From positions 124,001-188,000 of the forward strand of contig NZ_JACERN010000033.1 in the NCBI RefSeq assembly GCF_013911085.1: DNA of 64,000 nt, given 5' to 3'. This document shows, piece by piece, positions 1 through 8,454 of this stretch (positions are counted from its first letter, which is position 1; each line of letters starts with the position of its first letter). The notes below the pieces were generated by a model. The model was given only the letters and a program-made list of their open reading frames with translations, did not search any database and was not told the origin of the DNA. A program made the translations under genes and the position numbers. This DNA comes from Aquitalea aquatica (GTDB lineage Bacteria > Pseudomonadota > Gammaproteobacteria > Burkholderiales > Chromobacteriaceae).

Positions 1-1
1 G

Positions 2-514
2 TTAGCAAGCTGCTGGTACTGTGATTTTGACCTACGCACCGCACCCGCCCCGCCCATATCCGAATGGGATGAGTGCACATTTCAGCATTGGAATGAGGCC
101 TTGCAATGCATCGAAAACAACTCCACATTCACAACACACTTCGATTACTCCACGCTAACCGTCCTGCACCACTTCTGTACATTACTAGTTTCGATGCGGC
201 TTGCCCCTAAGCTTCATGCCTACTTATGCGATCAAACAGGGCAACCTTTTCAACTTCTAGTCAAAAACAGAACCGCTTTCGAACTACGTACACAAGAAGA
301 AAGGCATTACGTGAGCGGGTTGGCTTGGTGGCTTCTTGGACAATGGCCTAATCGACTGATGGCCGCCTGGTTATCAAAAGCAATCCGGTACAACACCTTG
401 CTCAAGGATTTTGGCGATCCACCGACATGGTACTTAACCGTTTCAGATGAGATAGGAGCCATGACATGGACAAAACTCTCATCCAAAAAACGCCACACGA
501 TGCTGCCAAATTAA
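2..514 (+). CDS. TniQ-like transposition protein, 3' part (5' end outside window)
   Basis: The frame is open from the first base of the window, so the gene begins upstream; a TTG at 101 is probably not the true start. The visible ~170 residues begin with a CWYC zinc-knuckle followed by DLR, then a helical region, and end with a stretch containing WWLLGQWPNRL, LLKDFGDPP and TWY. Zinc-finger CxxC-DLR followed by a (W/L)LL-x-WP-x-R and a late P-x-W-Y pattern is how I recognise the C-terminal half of TniQ/TnsD-family target-selection proteins of Tn5053- and Tn7-like transposons. Such proteins bind the target site and recruit the AAA+ regulator and transposase. The first zinc motif would lie off the left edge. 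It is followed by 21-bp repeats, and a TnsE-like gene lies 5 kb to the right. Family assignment is by eye. Confidence 0.55.
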   Translation, partial: LASCWYCDFDLRTAPAPPISEWDECTFQHWNEALQCIENNSTFTTHFDYSTLTVLHHFCTLLVSMRLAPKLHAYLCDQTGQPFQLLVKNRTAFELRTQEERHYVSGLAWWLLGQWPNRLMAAWLSKAIRYNTLLKDFGDPPTWYLTVSDEIGAMTWTKLSSKKRHTMLPN

Positions 515-572
515 AATAAACAACAAAAGCTGTGGAATACCAACGAATACCGGCAATAACTTCCACAAGGGT

Positions 573-614
573 TCAGTTATCGCCGGAACGGTGTCAGTTG
601 TCGCATTAATGGTG
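573..614. repeat. Two tandem 21-bp repeats, transposon-end-like
   Basis: Two adjacent 21-bp units (573-593 and 594-614) share TCAGTTRTCGC, then AA, then GGTG, 16 of 21 positions identical. They sit between the end of the TniQ-like gene and the 3' end of the methylase gene, overlapping the last three codons of the latter. The stretch ending in GGTGTCA at 596 resembles the TTGGAAGTGTCA terminus at 7505. Tandem ~20-bp iterons are typical transposase-binding sites in Tn7/Tn5053-type ends, but the window does not show the outer element boundary. Confidence 0.4.
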
Positions 615-1550
615 TGCTAACACAACCTCCGCCATCTCAGCAACGACATGATTGACAACAGACTCCTGGGATTCTTGGACTTCTTGAGACTCCTGATATA
701 CCGGAGGGGGAATCTCAATATTGGATATCAAAAGCTCTGTCGCCCGCCTTGATGCCTTGACATTATAATCCAAGTAAATCGGTTGAATTTTATTTTGTGC
801 GTACAGTTCCTTGATACGAGTGTGATCGTCGTAACTAATCAGCCATGGGTATCCCTGCCCAGTGATAAAATTCGCTAAATTTACATGATGCTGGTCTTCA
901 TAGAAATAACGGTAGAGCTTTTTTCCTTGACTATAATAAGGAGGGTCAATATAAACAAAATTAAAACCCGCAGATATGACTCCGGTGCTTTTACGCATGA
1001 AGTCAATTGCGTCACCATAATGCAACTCAATTAGGTCGCTATATGCTGACACACTCCGGATTTGTTCAATAATTCGCGCCTTATTAAATCGACAATCAAT
1101 GCCATATTTCGAAGACTGGTTTTTTCCTCCGATTGGTCCTGCCCCAATAATTCCCGAGAAATTAGTCCGATTGAAAAAAAGACCTGCAATTCCCAACTCT
1201 AACAAAGAGCAATTTTCATTGCTTGGATCCGTCACATCCCGGTAAAGCTGGAATCTTTGCCATGTTTCTATAGAAATCTCAAGATCATCAATTGCGGAGC
1301 ATAACCCATCCGGATCAAACAAAACGGAATGCCAAAACGCATAGACTAAAGGGTCTCGCTCCACCCAGACGGCACTTGAAATACTACCTTTCCCAAGCAA
1401 TGCCAACGAAACAGATGCTCCTCCTAGATAGGGTTCATAAAAAGTGCAACCGGTCAGCAAATGGGCCTCAAGTATATCCGCAATATAGTCTGCGAGGAGT
1501 GCTTTTCCTCCAGGATACCGCAGAGGACTTACAGGAACAGGATTAGGCAC
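606..1550 (-). CDS. DNA adenine methylase, Dam/M.DpnII class
   Basis: This is an N6-adenine methyltransferase of the D12 class. From the chosen start, SPLRYPGGK (residues 8-16) and FYEPYLGGASV (about 37-47) form the S-adenosylmethionine site, and DPPY (about 202-205) is catalytic motif IV. An N-RTNFSG segment after the target-recognition region is also typical of the family. I chose the GTG at 1550 because it overlaps the stop of the upstream ParB-like gene by 8 bases and has GGAGG six bases before it; the frame stays open to 1595 but without a ribosome site there. The last ~25 residues are Q/E/S-rich and probably unstructured. Translational coupling to the ParB-fold gene suggests the two proteins act together, probably as a modification plus partner pair. 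No cognate restriction endonuclease is recognisable beside it. Confidence 0.85.
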   Translation of the reverse strand: MPNPVPVSPLRYPGGKALLADYIADILEAHLLTGCTFYEPYLGGASVSLALLGKGSISSAVWVERDPLVYAFWHSVLFDPDGLCSAIDDLEISIETWQRFQLYRDVTDPSNENCSLLELGIAGLFFNRTNFSGIIGAGPIGGKNQSSKYGIDCRFNKARIIEQIRSVSAYSDLIELHYGDAIDFMRKSTGVISAGFNFVYIDPPYYSQGKKLYRYFYEDQHHVNLANFITGQGYPWLISYDDHTRIKELYAQNKIQPIYLDYNVKASRRATELLISNIEIPPPVYQESQEVQESQESVVNHVVAEMAEVVLAHH

Positions 1551-3021
1551 TTTCTTCCTCCATATCGTGGTCTTGGCCTTCAACAATGTGCGCAATCAGT
1601 GGGCGAAGCAGTCGAGCAGCAGTTTCAACAACAGCCGCCTCTGCCTCGATCCAGCGACCATGAACGATAAAATCGAGGTGTTCTTTCAACCCAGCCTTTT
1701 CAAAGGCATCCAATGCATCACTGGCACGCTTATGAAAAAATATCTGATTTTGAGAATTAGCACAAAAAGAGATTAGGGTCTGCAATCCGACGTCCCGACC
1801 ATTGCTCTTCTTATTTAGCTCTTTGGACTTGCCCGCTTTTCTAACCTGGTACGTAAGAGCAGACTCAAATAACGCACGAAGAAGCATTGCAGACGCTATT
1901 GGAAAATCAGCCGGCTGAATGCGAGTTATTTCATCAGTCAATGCAATAAGTCGATCATCATCAACCGTACAAATCAGCTTTTCAAAAAATGTTGATGCCT
2001 TAGCTGACTTTGGCGCACCGGGCTTTGGTTTATTAGTTCTCCCACTGCCAGATGCTGGTTTTCCTGACGGGGACACCACCCCCCCACCGCCACTTGGCGG
2101 AGTAACAACGCCACCGCCCCCTGTGACAAAATCATTACCACTGAAGTGCAGTCCATCTTTCTTCAAAGCAAAACTTGCAAACACTTCTTCTGAAGTAGTG
2201 CGGGTATTCGCCCATGGCTTTTTGTTAGGCGGAATCGGGATAAAAAAGCATCTGGCAATATGGTGCATATACTGATCAAATACATCAGTCGATAGGGAAG
2301 TTGTGACATGATCATGTTCATCAAACGACAACCCTAACTTTTCTTTAACCCCAGCCAGGGTAAAGAAACGGGTGTATGGGTTTGTTTGCAAAGTCTGATC
2401 AGTAAGCCGTTCCAATTCATTTTGGCTCCAAACTCGGTGTCCCAAATCCAATACATAACGAAGCAATCGATACTCTCTTATTGAGGCACGCAAAACCGAA
2501 TGCCGAGCGCCGAGCTTTTCTGCAATTTGCGCCAGATCATAACCAGCCTCAAGCAATTTTGATGCACGCCGCATCTTTGCCGTTGTCCTCCACCGCTCAA
2601 TCCCGGGCTCCGTATGACGTTTCGTGATAGTCGGCTCGGCAGCATCGCGATCTGGAGCAATATCGGCCTTTATCTCTTTGATCGCATCCTTTAATTCTTG
2701 GCTTGCAATCGGGAATCTCTTCTTGAATTTCTCTGGAACAAGCTCAGGCTTGAGCAGTAACTGACAGGCACATACCCGTCGATTCCCCTCAACTACGACA
2801 TATTTACGATTTTCTTTGCAAACAATGATGCGCTCACCTGGCATCAAGCCGCCAAACTCAACAATACCAATGGCAAGCTTTACGACGTCTTCATGAGCCA
2901 ATAACTTTAGACGAATTTCATCTTGGTCCGCATCGCCTGCAACTTCAATACGCGGATTCTGGGCATCAAGTACAATTTTGAGTGGATTAAGAGCAGTTTC
3001 TGCCCATGCATTCTGCGCCAT
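1543..3021 (-). CDS. ParB-fold protein with C-terminal helical domain (copy 1)
   Basis: A 492-residue protein. The N-terminal ~95 residues look like a ParB/Srx domain: an I-V-x-E-F-G-G-L stretch and the phosphate-binding-type motif EGNRRVCACQ (residues 78-87). A helix-turn-helix-like segment (AQIAEKLGARHSVLRASI) follows near 155-175. Residues ~300-345 are a Gly/Pro/Ser-rich linker. The C-terminal ~140 residues are helical and contain LLRALFESALTY and a late IVHGRW, a layout repeated in the second ParB-like gene at 4020. ParB-fold domains act as CTPase switches or nucleases; which applies here cannot be told. The start at 3021 has a GGGGG tract 7 bases upstream. It is co-transcribed with the methylase. 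Not a chromosome-partition ParB: no parA neighbour and the wrong C-terminus. Confidence 0.7.
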   Translation of the reverse strand: MAQNAWAETALNPLKIVLDAQNPRIEVAGDADQDEIRLKLLAHEDVVKLAIGIVEFGGLMPGERIIVCKENRKYVVVEGNRRVCACQLLLKPELVPEKFKKRFPIASQELKDAIKEIKADIAPDRDAAEPTITKRHTEPGIERWRTTAKMRRASKLLEAGYDLAQIAEKLGARHSVLRASIREYRLLRYVLDLGHRVWSQNELERLTDQTLQTNPYTRFFTLAGVKEKLGLSFDEHDHVTTSLSTDVFDQYMHHIARCFFIPIPPNKKPWANTRTTSEEVFASFALKKDGLHFSGNDFVTGGGGVVTPPSGGGGVVSPSGKPASGSGRTNKPKPGAPKSAKASTFFEKLICTVDDDRLIALTDEITRIQPADFPIASAMLLRALFESALTYQVRKAGKSKELNKKSNGRDVGLQTLISFCANSQNQIFFHKRASDALDAFEKAGLKEHLDFIVHGRWIEAEAAVVETAARLLRPLIAHIVEGQDHDMEEESA

Positions 3022-3058
3022 AGATATCCCCCTTTTATATATCCGTTGCTTCTACTAT

Positions 3059-3358
3059 TTATTGCTTCTCAACTGCTGTTTTTTTGACGTGGCCTGAGGA
3101 ATTTCGCCATTCACTCACAACGCGTACTACTTCCTGATCGTCCAGCATGGAAAGAAGGTTCAGCAGGGCTTTCATCGCCAATGGTGCATTAGTACCCCTC
3201 TGATATTCCATATACGTACGATAGCCAACACCTATTCGCTTTGCCATTTCTTCCTGTGTGATACGCCTTTTCTCCCTTGCTTCGACCAGGGAATGCGCTC
3301 CACGTATCAGCTCTTTTAGTTCCACTGAAAATCCTGGCAACCATTTTGTATATCCCAT
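3059..3358 (-). CDS. XRE-family helix-turn-helix regulator
   Basis: A 99-residue protein if translation starts at the ATG at 3358; the frame is open to 3460 but the extra residues are an AT-rich artefact rich in Leu, Phe and Ile. The helix-turn-helix spans residues ~30-60: REKRRITQEEMAKRIGVG then YRTYMEYQRGT, the usual Q-x-x-x-A recognition layout, with a helical C-terminal tail. It lies 37 bases upstream of the ParB-like/methylase pair on the same strand, so it is likely the first gene of that operon. The AT-rich DNA upstream holds two TACA-N6-TGTA dyads that could be its own operators. No strong ribosome-binding site is visible before 3358, so the start is uncertain. Confidence 0.7.
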   Translation of the reverse strand: MGYTKWLPGFSVELKELIRGAHSLVEAREKRRITQEEMAKRIGVGYRTYMEYQRGTNAPLAMKALLNLLSMLDDQEVVRVVSEWRNSSGHVKKTAVEKQ

Positions 3359-3391
3359 TAAAACACAAATAGCACAAAAAGCAAATATAAA

Positions 3392-3469
3392 TGCATATTT
3401 TATGCACAAAAACAACAAAAATATACATAAATTTGTATATCGCAAGATTGATGCATACATAATTATGTA
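3392..3469 (-). promoter_or_regulatory. Operator-like dyads upstream of the XRE gene
   Basis: TACATAAATTTGTA (3424-3437) and TACATAATTATGTA (3456-3469, a perfect palindrome) lie 32 bases apart, about three helical turns, so both would face the same side of DNA. A third dyad, TGCATA-TTT-TATGCA, lies at 3392-3406. The region is strongly A/T-rich. Position suggests autoregulation by the XRE protein; this is inference. Confidence 0.4.
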
Positions 3470-4019
3470 GTTTTAATGCACATTCGTAGATATTTAATGA
3501 AGTGGTACGACATAAGCTTTTGTCCTCCCCAGCCTCAATGGCGACGCCCACGCCACATTCAATCAGACTGCCCAGAAGTTAAAAACCCCCATGCACTCGT
3601 AGCCACTACTTACAGCAACCAAGCCAAGGCATATTAATCAGACTCACCACAACACACCGACATGAAACAACACGGCAAACTTTGTCAGACAAGCGGATGG
3701 GATGAGTGGACACGAAGGGACATACTCATCAAGGAGAACAGAAGACACAGCAAAAAGCTGATAAGGAATTTTTGATACCGAAGACTTGCTCTACATACAC
3801 TAAAGCCACGATTAATACCGCGAACTCACACGCCACCACCTACCTTCACTTCCATTTACAATGACAGGCCGATTAGCTCAATCATCATCACAACACCACA
3901 CCCAATAAAGCCGTCAAAAAATTACCGCACTAATTATTAAGCACGCATGCAAAAAGCGGAAATACAATCAAACAAGCAAGGCGTGGCAACCATTAAAAAG
4001 ATCAACACGCCCATATAAA
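3470..4019. other. Long AT-rich gap without a recognisable gene
   Basis: No reading frame with a credible start, length and composition was found in this ~550-base gap. A short stretch at 3690-3780 reads SGWDEWTRRDIL, faintly like the TniQ-like SEWDECT segment at the left edge and sharing a 12-base exact match (ATGGGATGAGTG), but it is too short to call a gene remnant. Confidence 0.4.
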
Positions 4020-5504
4020 TCAACTATTCATCGCCTCCAACAAAGGGAAAACATTCCCAAATAACGTGGGAATATCACTTGGAACAACAGAAAAATTCGG
4101 ATTGTGTACTAGCTGGTTTAGCGAAGTCACAGAAAGAACACTATCTTTCTTACCAAGCTCGGTCATTGCCCCATGCAACCTCTTCACCATAGCTGCATCT
4201 TTATTGTTACGAGTCAAATGATTTGTTATTTCCCGCAAAACATCTTCGAGCGTATTAAATGCTCCATTCTGCTTAGTAAATGATGGACCTCCGTTACCTC
4301 CATTGTCATCACAATATGCTTTCGCTGAAATCTCAAACATACTACGCAACAAGAAACAAAAAGCAATTGGATTATCATTGAGATCTAATTTTCCAGCCTC
4401 AATGCGCAATGTAACTACTTTTTGACGATTACGTCCAAGTGGCACAAATTTTTTAAGAGATCTCTTGACTGATCGCGGGTCACTTATCGCGACAGCCGCA
4501 ACATTTTTTGTATTTGATGATGTAGCTTTCGTAATAGAAGAAACATTACCCTCAATTACTGTTGCACTATCCACCTCTACTTGACCTACACCACCATTTC
4601 CACTGCCCACTTGCAAATTAGAGGCCTCAGACATTGAGCCTAAATCAATAGAAGAGGAACTAAAGCTACTATCTTGCGTAGTCACAGAGACAGCACTGGT
4701 CGAACCAACCTCAAAAATACCATATTTATCAAAGAAATCCTTTTTAGCCCTCAGCATCGGATGGGTAATATGCTCGACCCCAATATCTCTTAATATTTCA
4801 TCAAGCACCGCCTTATTACTGATGATAGGATAATTTCTTGAAAGCTCACGCCCATTTTTTACCCCGAATTTTACCGCAAGCCTTCCAAGTGCATCATCAA
4901 GCACTGAAAGCGGGTATTTCCCCGCCCAAAGTTTAGCTTGAAGCTTGCTTAAATTCTCACCATGCACCAAATACTTTTCAAGTAAATCAAGCCCATTTTC
5001 AGGCACCTTGCCTTCATCACGATTATGCCTAGCTCTAGCAACTGCGTTCCAATTATGTCGCCCAGCCTTTTCTGCCTTACCATGAGTCAATGTCACAATT
5101 TTATCTACAATGGCAGCTTCATCTGCCGAATACACCGCACATGGAACTAATTCGTTTGCACTTTTCCATTCCAATGAAATTTCACTTATTTTTTTCAGAA
5201 CAACACTTGGAATTGAAAACTCAGAAATCGGCAGATACCCATGCAGTAGTTTTAACGCCGCCACGCGACGATTTCCCTCTTTTACCAATAGCTGTCCAGA
5301 TGCCGAACCAGACTTTAAAACAATAATATTTTCAGTAGGCAGATAGCCATCATCGGCCAAGCTTTCGATCAATGCCCATAGTTCATCCGCACCAATTGAA
5401 ATCATGGCTTGTATAGCCTGCATTTCATCTGGTTGTTCTACTGTTCTAAAATTTTTTAGATCAATAACAAGATCTCGTACCGGTGTCGCTATAGTGTTCG
5501 GCAT
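4020..5504 (-). CDS. ParB-fold protein with C-terminal helical domain (copy 2)
   Basis: A 494-residue paralogue of the gene at 1543 in architecture. The N-terminal ParB/Srx domain carries LLVKEGNRRVAALKLL (EGNRR at residues 76-80). A central region follows, then a long Ser/Thr/Asn-rich linker (~275-345). The C-terminal helical domain contains FCFLLRSMFEISAKAYC and a terminal NQLVHNPNF segment. The R-x-x-F-E helix plus a late HN motif recalls HEPN-type or related helical effector domains, but this is only a resemblance. DGQHR/DndB-like and other anti-phage ParB-fold proteins are the closest functional analogues I can name. It is transcribed in the same direction as the first copy but separated by ~560 bases and probably has its own promoter. 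No good ribosome site is visible. Confidence 0.65.
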   Translation of the reverse strand: MPNTIATPVRDLVIDLKNFRTVEQPDEMQAIQAMISIGADELWALIESLADDGYLPTENIIVLKSGSASGQLLVKEGNRRVAALKLLHGYLPISEFSIPSVVLKKISEISLEWKSANELVPCAVYSADEAAIVDKIVTLTHGKAEKAGRHNWNAVARARHNRDEGKVPENGLDLLEKYLVHGENLSKLQAKLWAGKYPLSVLDDALGRLAVKFGVKNGRELSRNYPIISNKAVLDEILRDIGVEHITHPMLRAKKDFFDKYGIFEVGSTSAVSVTTQDSSFSSSSIDLGSMSEASNLQVGSGNGGVGQVEVDSATVIEGNVSSITKATSSNTKNVAAVAISDPRSVKRSLKKFVPLGRNRQKVVTLRIEAGKLDLNDNPIAFCFLLRSMFEISAKAYCDDNGGNGGPSFTKQNGAFNTLEDVLREITNHLTRNNKDAAMVKRLHGAMTELGKKDSVLSVTSLNQLVHNPNFSVVPSDIPTLFGNVFPLLEAMNS

Positions 5505-5704
5505 TGGCTAACTTTTCAAATAGAAGAATGACTTCACGGAATAAACATTATTCCAAAGCGAACAATGGCCATATTACAATACACCCCAGCCACCTTTAGG
5601 CTCACGATGGAAAACCAATAGAAAACAGATTATTACCTAGACACCCGCACCCAACCGAGCTGCGAGCAACTAAAATTATCTACTCAAAATCAATTATGGG
5701 ATGG

Positions 5705-7426
5705 CTAACTGCCACTTAGCTTTACCATAATTTTAGAGACTACTGCATCTGCATAGGCAAATACCGATGGCCACGTATGCTTAAGCGTAGCAAGCTCGAC
5801 ATATCCCAGCAATGGTTTTGCATTTTCCCAACGTCCTTCTTTTTTTGCTAAAACCCGGAGCAACAAATACAACTGTTCGTCACCCAACCTAGCCCCACTC
5901 GGCAATGAAACCATTGCCAGCTTAAACGACTCCCCTTCACGCCACTGAAACTCGATTAAACTGTATGCGCTCGCCCCCCTCACAATATCTGCAACCACAA
6001 CAGCACGTCTTTGCTGCTTCTCTGAATCCAGATAGCTCCATTGCCAAGCCTTATGAGGCTTCGTTAGTGGTATATATGCAATGGCATCAGTTCTGGCACG
6101 GATTCTAGCCCGGCATCCAGCCTCCCCATCCAGATGCTTCACCATCGCCTCAAAGTTTTCAAAGCTTGCTGGTATTGCCTCCTGACGTATATGCTTGACC
6201 TCTGCTGAAGTAGGCGTTATACCAGTATCCGAGTAGGAACCATCACCAGTGCCAAACACTTCTGTGGGCAGTGCAAGTGGCCGAACAACTCCGGCGCTAA
6301 AGTAATTGCAAACCTCCTTCTCAGGCTTCTCCAGTTCCATGCCGGCCAATGCGCCAAAGCGCTCCTCTGGCATGGACACTACGGCCGATTGGATGTTTTT
6401 GGAGGTATCCTCGTCACTCTGCAGCTCTCCATCAGTAACGTCCTGACCGGATGGTTGCTTACTTGGGTATGCTGGCTCTTTCAAATCATCCGGTTGGTCC
6501 TTACCCTCTTCTGGGCGGAGGTTGCTGTTATCTCTATCACAGGTAATTGCACTGAATGGGAATGGCGCCGTGCAATGCTCCAGGGCAAAGACGATGAAAC
6601 GCCAACTTTTCTCATCAGGCGTTTTCATTCCCTTCATCCTCACCCGCAGATTGGTTGAGCCAACGAATGGAAACGCAGCGTCAGGGTACAAACGCGGCTT
6701 ACCCAGCACGGCTTGTTTGATCATCGAATCATGCACGAGAACCGCCCCTTCTAAGGCCTCGTGGCAATTCAGAATGCGGCCAATAATATAGGCATCCACA
6801 TCAGCAAACTCCTTACGCAGCTTAAGTATGCAGCGCCTCTCTGGCGCAACGTACTGACATTCATCCGGATTCACGATCGCCCCCAGATCGTGTCGAAAAT
6901 CACCCGCAAAAATAGCTTTGGCCAAGTCCGACGACGTGGCGTAATAAAACCGAATGATCTCAGCTGTTGGAATGATAATGCCATAGGGATCATCTTGCCA
7001 TTCGATAGCAAGACATTGCGCAGCCAATCCTGCACCGATCTGGTGATACTTCTTACGGATGAGCTGCTGCCCATCAACCAAGACATCCGATTTCACCAGT
7101 CGGACCGTCTCAGGCGAGATAATGAGGTTTTCGAAGACCTTGGTCTTGCCTGCACTTTCGATAAGGCAATGCCGGTTTTGCCAAAGCGAACCGATAGAAA
7201 CAAGGGGCAGTTGACCAACACCGATGCTGATTGAGCGGCGTTCTTCGTGATTGACGGCGTTGCTGGCGGCGTAGTCGGTGGCGCCATCTACCACCGGACT
7301 GATGATGAGTTGGATTTTAGGTTCGGAGGGAACCTGGGGATTGCGCTCTACACCGCCAAACCAATCTACCCTCCAGATGCGGCCGTCGTCGGGAAACTCC
7401 TTGATCCTTGGAATTGCCTTCCGCAT
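5705..7426 (-). CDS. TnsE-like transposition protein
   Basis: A 573-residue protein. Its layout matches Tn7 TnsE as I know it: an N-terminal WRVDWF-type opening; a middle motif IIIPTAEIIRFYYATSS; a FPF-x5-LRVRMKG segment; an acidic, Ser/Gln-rich disordered stretch (about residues 300-345); and a C-terminal domain that starts SFENFEAMVKHL, passes through RARTDAIAYIPL and SLIEFQW, and ends with a W-P-S-x-F helix. TnsE directs Tn7-type elements to replicating DNA by binding the beta clamp and 3'-recessed ends. Length is close to TnsE (~540). The start at 7426 has a GAGAGGGG tract upstream. The gene sits just inside iterons that end beside lipA, which fits a transposon-encoded factor. No database search was possible; a generic unknown protein is the alternative. 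Confidence 0.5.
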   Translation of the reverse strand: MRKAIPRIKEFPDDGRIWRVDWFGGVERNPQVPSEPKIQLIISPVVDGATDYAASNAVNHEERRSISIGVGQLPLVSIGSLWQNRHCLIESAGKTKVFENLIISPETVRLVKSDVLVDGQQLIRKKYHQIGAGLAAQCLAIEWQDDPYGIIIPTAEIIRFYYATSSDLAKAIFAGDFRHDLGAIVNPDECQYVAPERRCILKLRKEFADVDAYIIGRILNCHEALEGAVLVHDSMIKQAVLGKPRLYPDAAFPFVGSTNLRVRMKGMKTPDEKSWRFIVFALEHCTAPFPFSAITCDRDNSNLRPEEGKDQPDDLKEPAYPSKQPSGQDVTDGELQSDEDTSKNIQSAVVSMPEERFGALAGMELEKPEKEVCNYFSAGVVRPLALPTEVFGTGDGSYSDTGITPTSAEVKHIRQEAIPASFENFEAMVKHLDGEAGCRARIRARTDAIAYIPLTKPHKAWQWSYLDSEKQQRRAVVVADIVRGASAYSLIEFQWREGESFKLAMVSLPSGARLGDEQLYLLLRVLAKKEGRWENAKPLLGYVELATLKHTWPSVFAYADAVVSKIMVKLSGS

Positions 7427-7447
7427 GCCCGCCCCTCTCAGTAGCGT

Positions 7448-7505
7448 TTAGCGATGTAGAGTACAAATTAGCGTTGTTTAGTCGCCATTAGCGTTGGAAG
7501 TGTCA
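7448..7505. repeat. Transposon end: three iterons at 20-bp spacing, terminus TGTCA
   Basis: TTAGCGATG (7448), TTAGCGTTG (7468) and TTAGCGTTG (7488) are direct repeats exactly 20 bases apart. They are followed by GAAG and TGTCA (7501-7505). The next base but one starts the lipA stop codon (7507-7509 on the opposite strand). Phased iterons ending in TGT(C/A)-type termini are the form of Tn7/Tn5053-family ends. If TGTCA is the tip, the 5-bp target duplication would be CTTAA (7506-7510), and its copy should lie beyond the left window edge. Confidence 0.55.
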
Positions 7506-7506
7506 C

Positions 7507-8454
7507 TTAAACGCCGGCCTCGTGCGCCTGCACATCGGCGTGGTAGCTGGAGCGCACCATGGCACCGACTGCCGCATGGGCAAAGCCCATTTCGTAGGCT
7601 TTTTCCTCGAACATCTTGAACACATCCGGGTGCACATAACGCAGCACCGGCAGATGGCCATCGGACGGCTGCAGGTACTGGCCGATAGTCAGCATGTCCA
7701 CATTATGGGCGCGCAGGTCGCGCATCACCTCGAGGATTTCCTCGTCGGTTTCACCCAGGCCGACCATCAGGCCGGACTTGGTACGCACCGCCGGGTTCTT
7801 GGCCTTGTAATCTTTCAGCAGCTGCAGCGAATGCGCGTAATCGGCACCCGGACGGGCCTGCTTGTACAGGCGCGGCACGGTTTCCAGATTATGGTTCATC
7901 ACATCCGGCGGCGTGGTGGTGAGAATGTCCACCGCGATATCCAGGCGACCACGGAAGTCCGGCACCAGGGTTTCGATCTGGGTATCCGGCGAAGCCGCCC
8001 GCACCGCGCTGATGCAGTCGGCAAAGTGCTGGGCACCGCCGTCGCGCAGGTCGTCACGGTCGACCGAGGTCACCACCACGTATTTGAGCCGCATGGCGGC
8101 CACGCTCTCGGCCAGGTGCTTGGGCTCGTTCTCATCCAGCGGATTGGGACGGCCATGACCCACATCACAGAAGGGGCAGCGACGGGTGCAGATATCCCCC
8201 ATGATCATGAAGGTAGCCGTACCCTTGCTGAAGCACTCGCCGATATTCGGGCAGGTGGCTTCTTCGCACACGGTGTGCAGTTTCTGATCGCGCAGAATCT
8301 GTTTGATTTCGTGAAAACGCTGGCCGGTGGGCAGCTTGGCGCGAATCCATTCCGGCTTTTTCAGCTTTTCATCCAGCGGCACGATCTTGATGGGAATGCG
8401 TGCGGTTTTGGCGGCGCCTTTATGCTTGACCCCTGCCTCGTTGTCCAACTTCAT
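7507..8454 (-). CDS. lipA: Lipoyl synthase
   Basis: A radical-SAM enzyme that inserts two sulfurs into protein-bound octanoyl groups to form lipoate. The family-specific auxiliary cluster motif [12 protein letters not shown] provides C63, C68 and C74. The radical-SAM cluster motif CTRRCPFC provides C89, C93 and C96. The C-terminal RSSYHA segment carries the serine that ligates the auxiliary cluster. 315 residues is normal for the family. The start ATG overlaps the last four bases of lipB (ATGA), so the two are translationally coupled. Its stop codon abuts the transposon-like end at 7505, so the element lies directly downstream without damaging the gene. Confidence 0.97.
   Translation of the reverse strand: MKLDNEAGVKHKGAAKTARIPIKIVPLDEKLKKPEWIRAKLPTGQRFHEIKQILRDQKLHTVCEEATCPNIGECFSKGTATFMIMGDICTRRCPFCDVGHGRPNPLDENEPKHLAESVAAMRLKYVVVTSVDRDDLRDGGAQHFADCISAVRAASPDTQIETLVPDFRGRLDIAVDILTTTPPDVMNHNLETVPRLYKQARPGADYAHSLQLLKDYKAKNPAVRTKSGLMVGLGETDEEILEVMRDLRAHNVDMLTIGQYLQPSDGHLPVLRYVHPDVFKMFEEKAYEMGFAHAAVGAMVRSSYHADVQAHEAGV

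Noticed and set aside
3690-3780. Possible fragment of a second TniQ-like gene (SGWDEWTRRD, 12-base match to the left edge)
   Set aside because: Too short; the match could be chance and no flanking homology was found.
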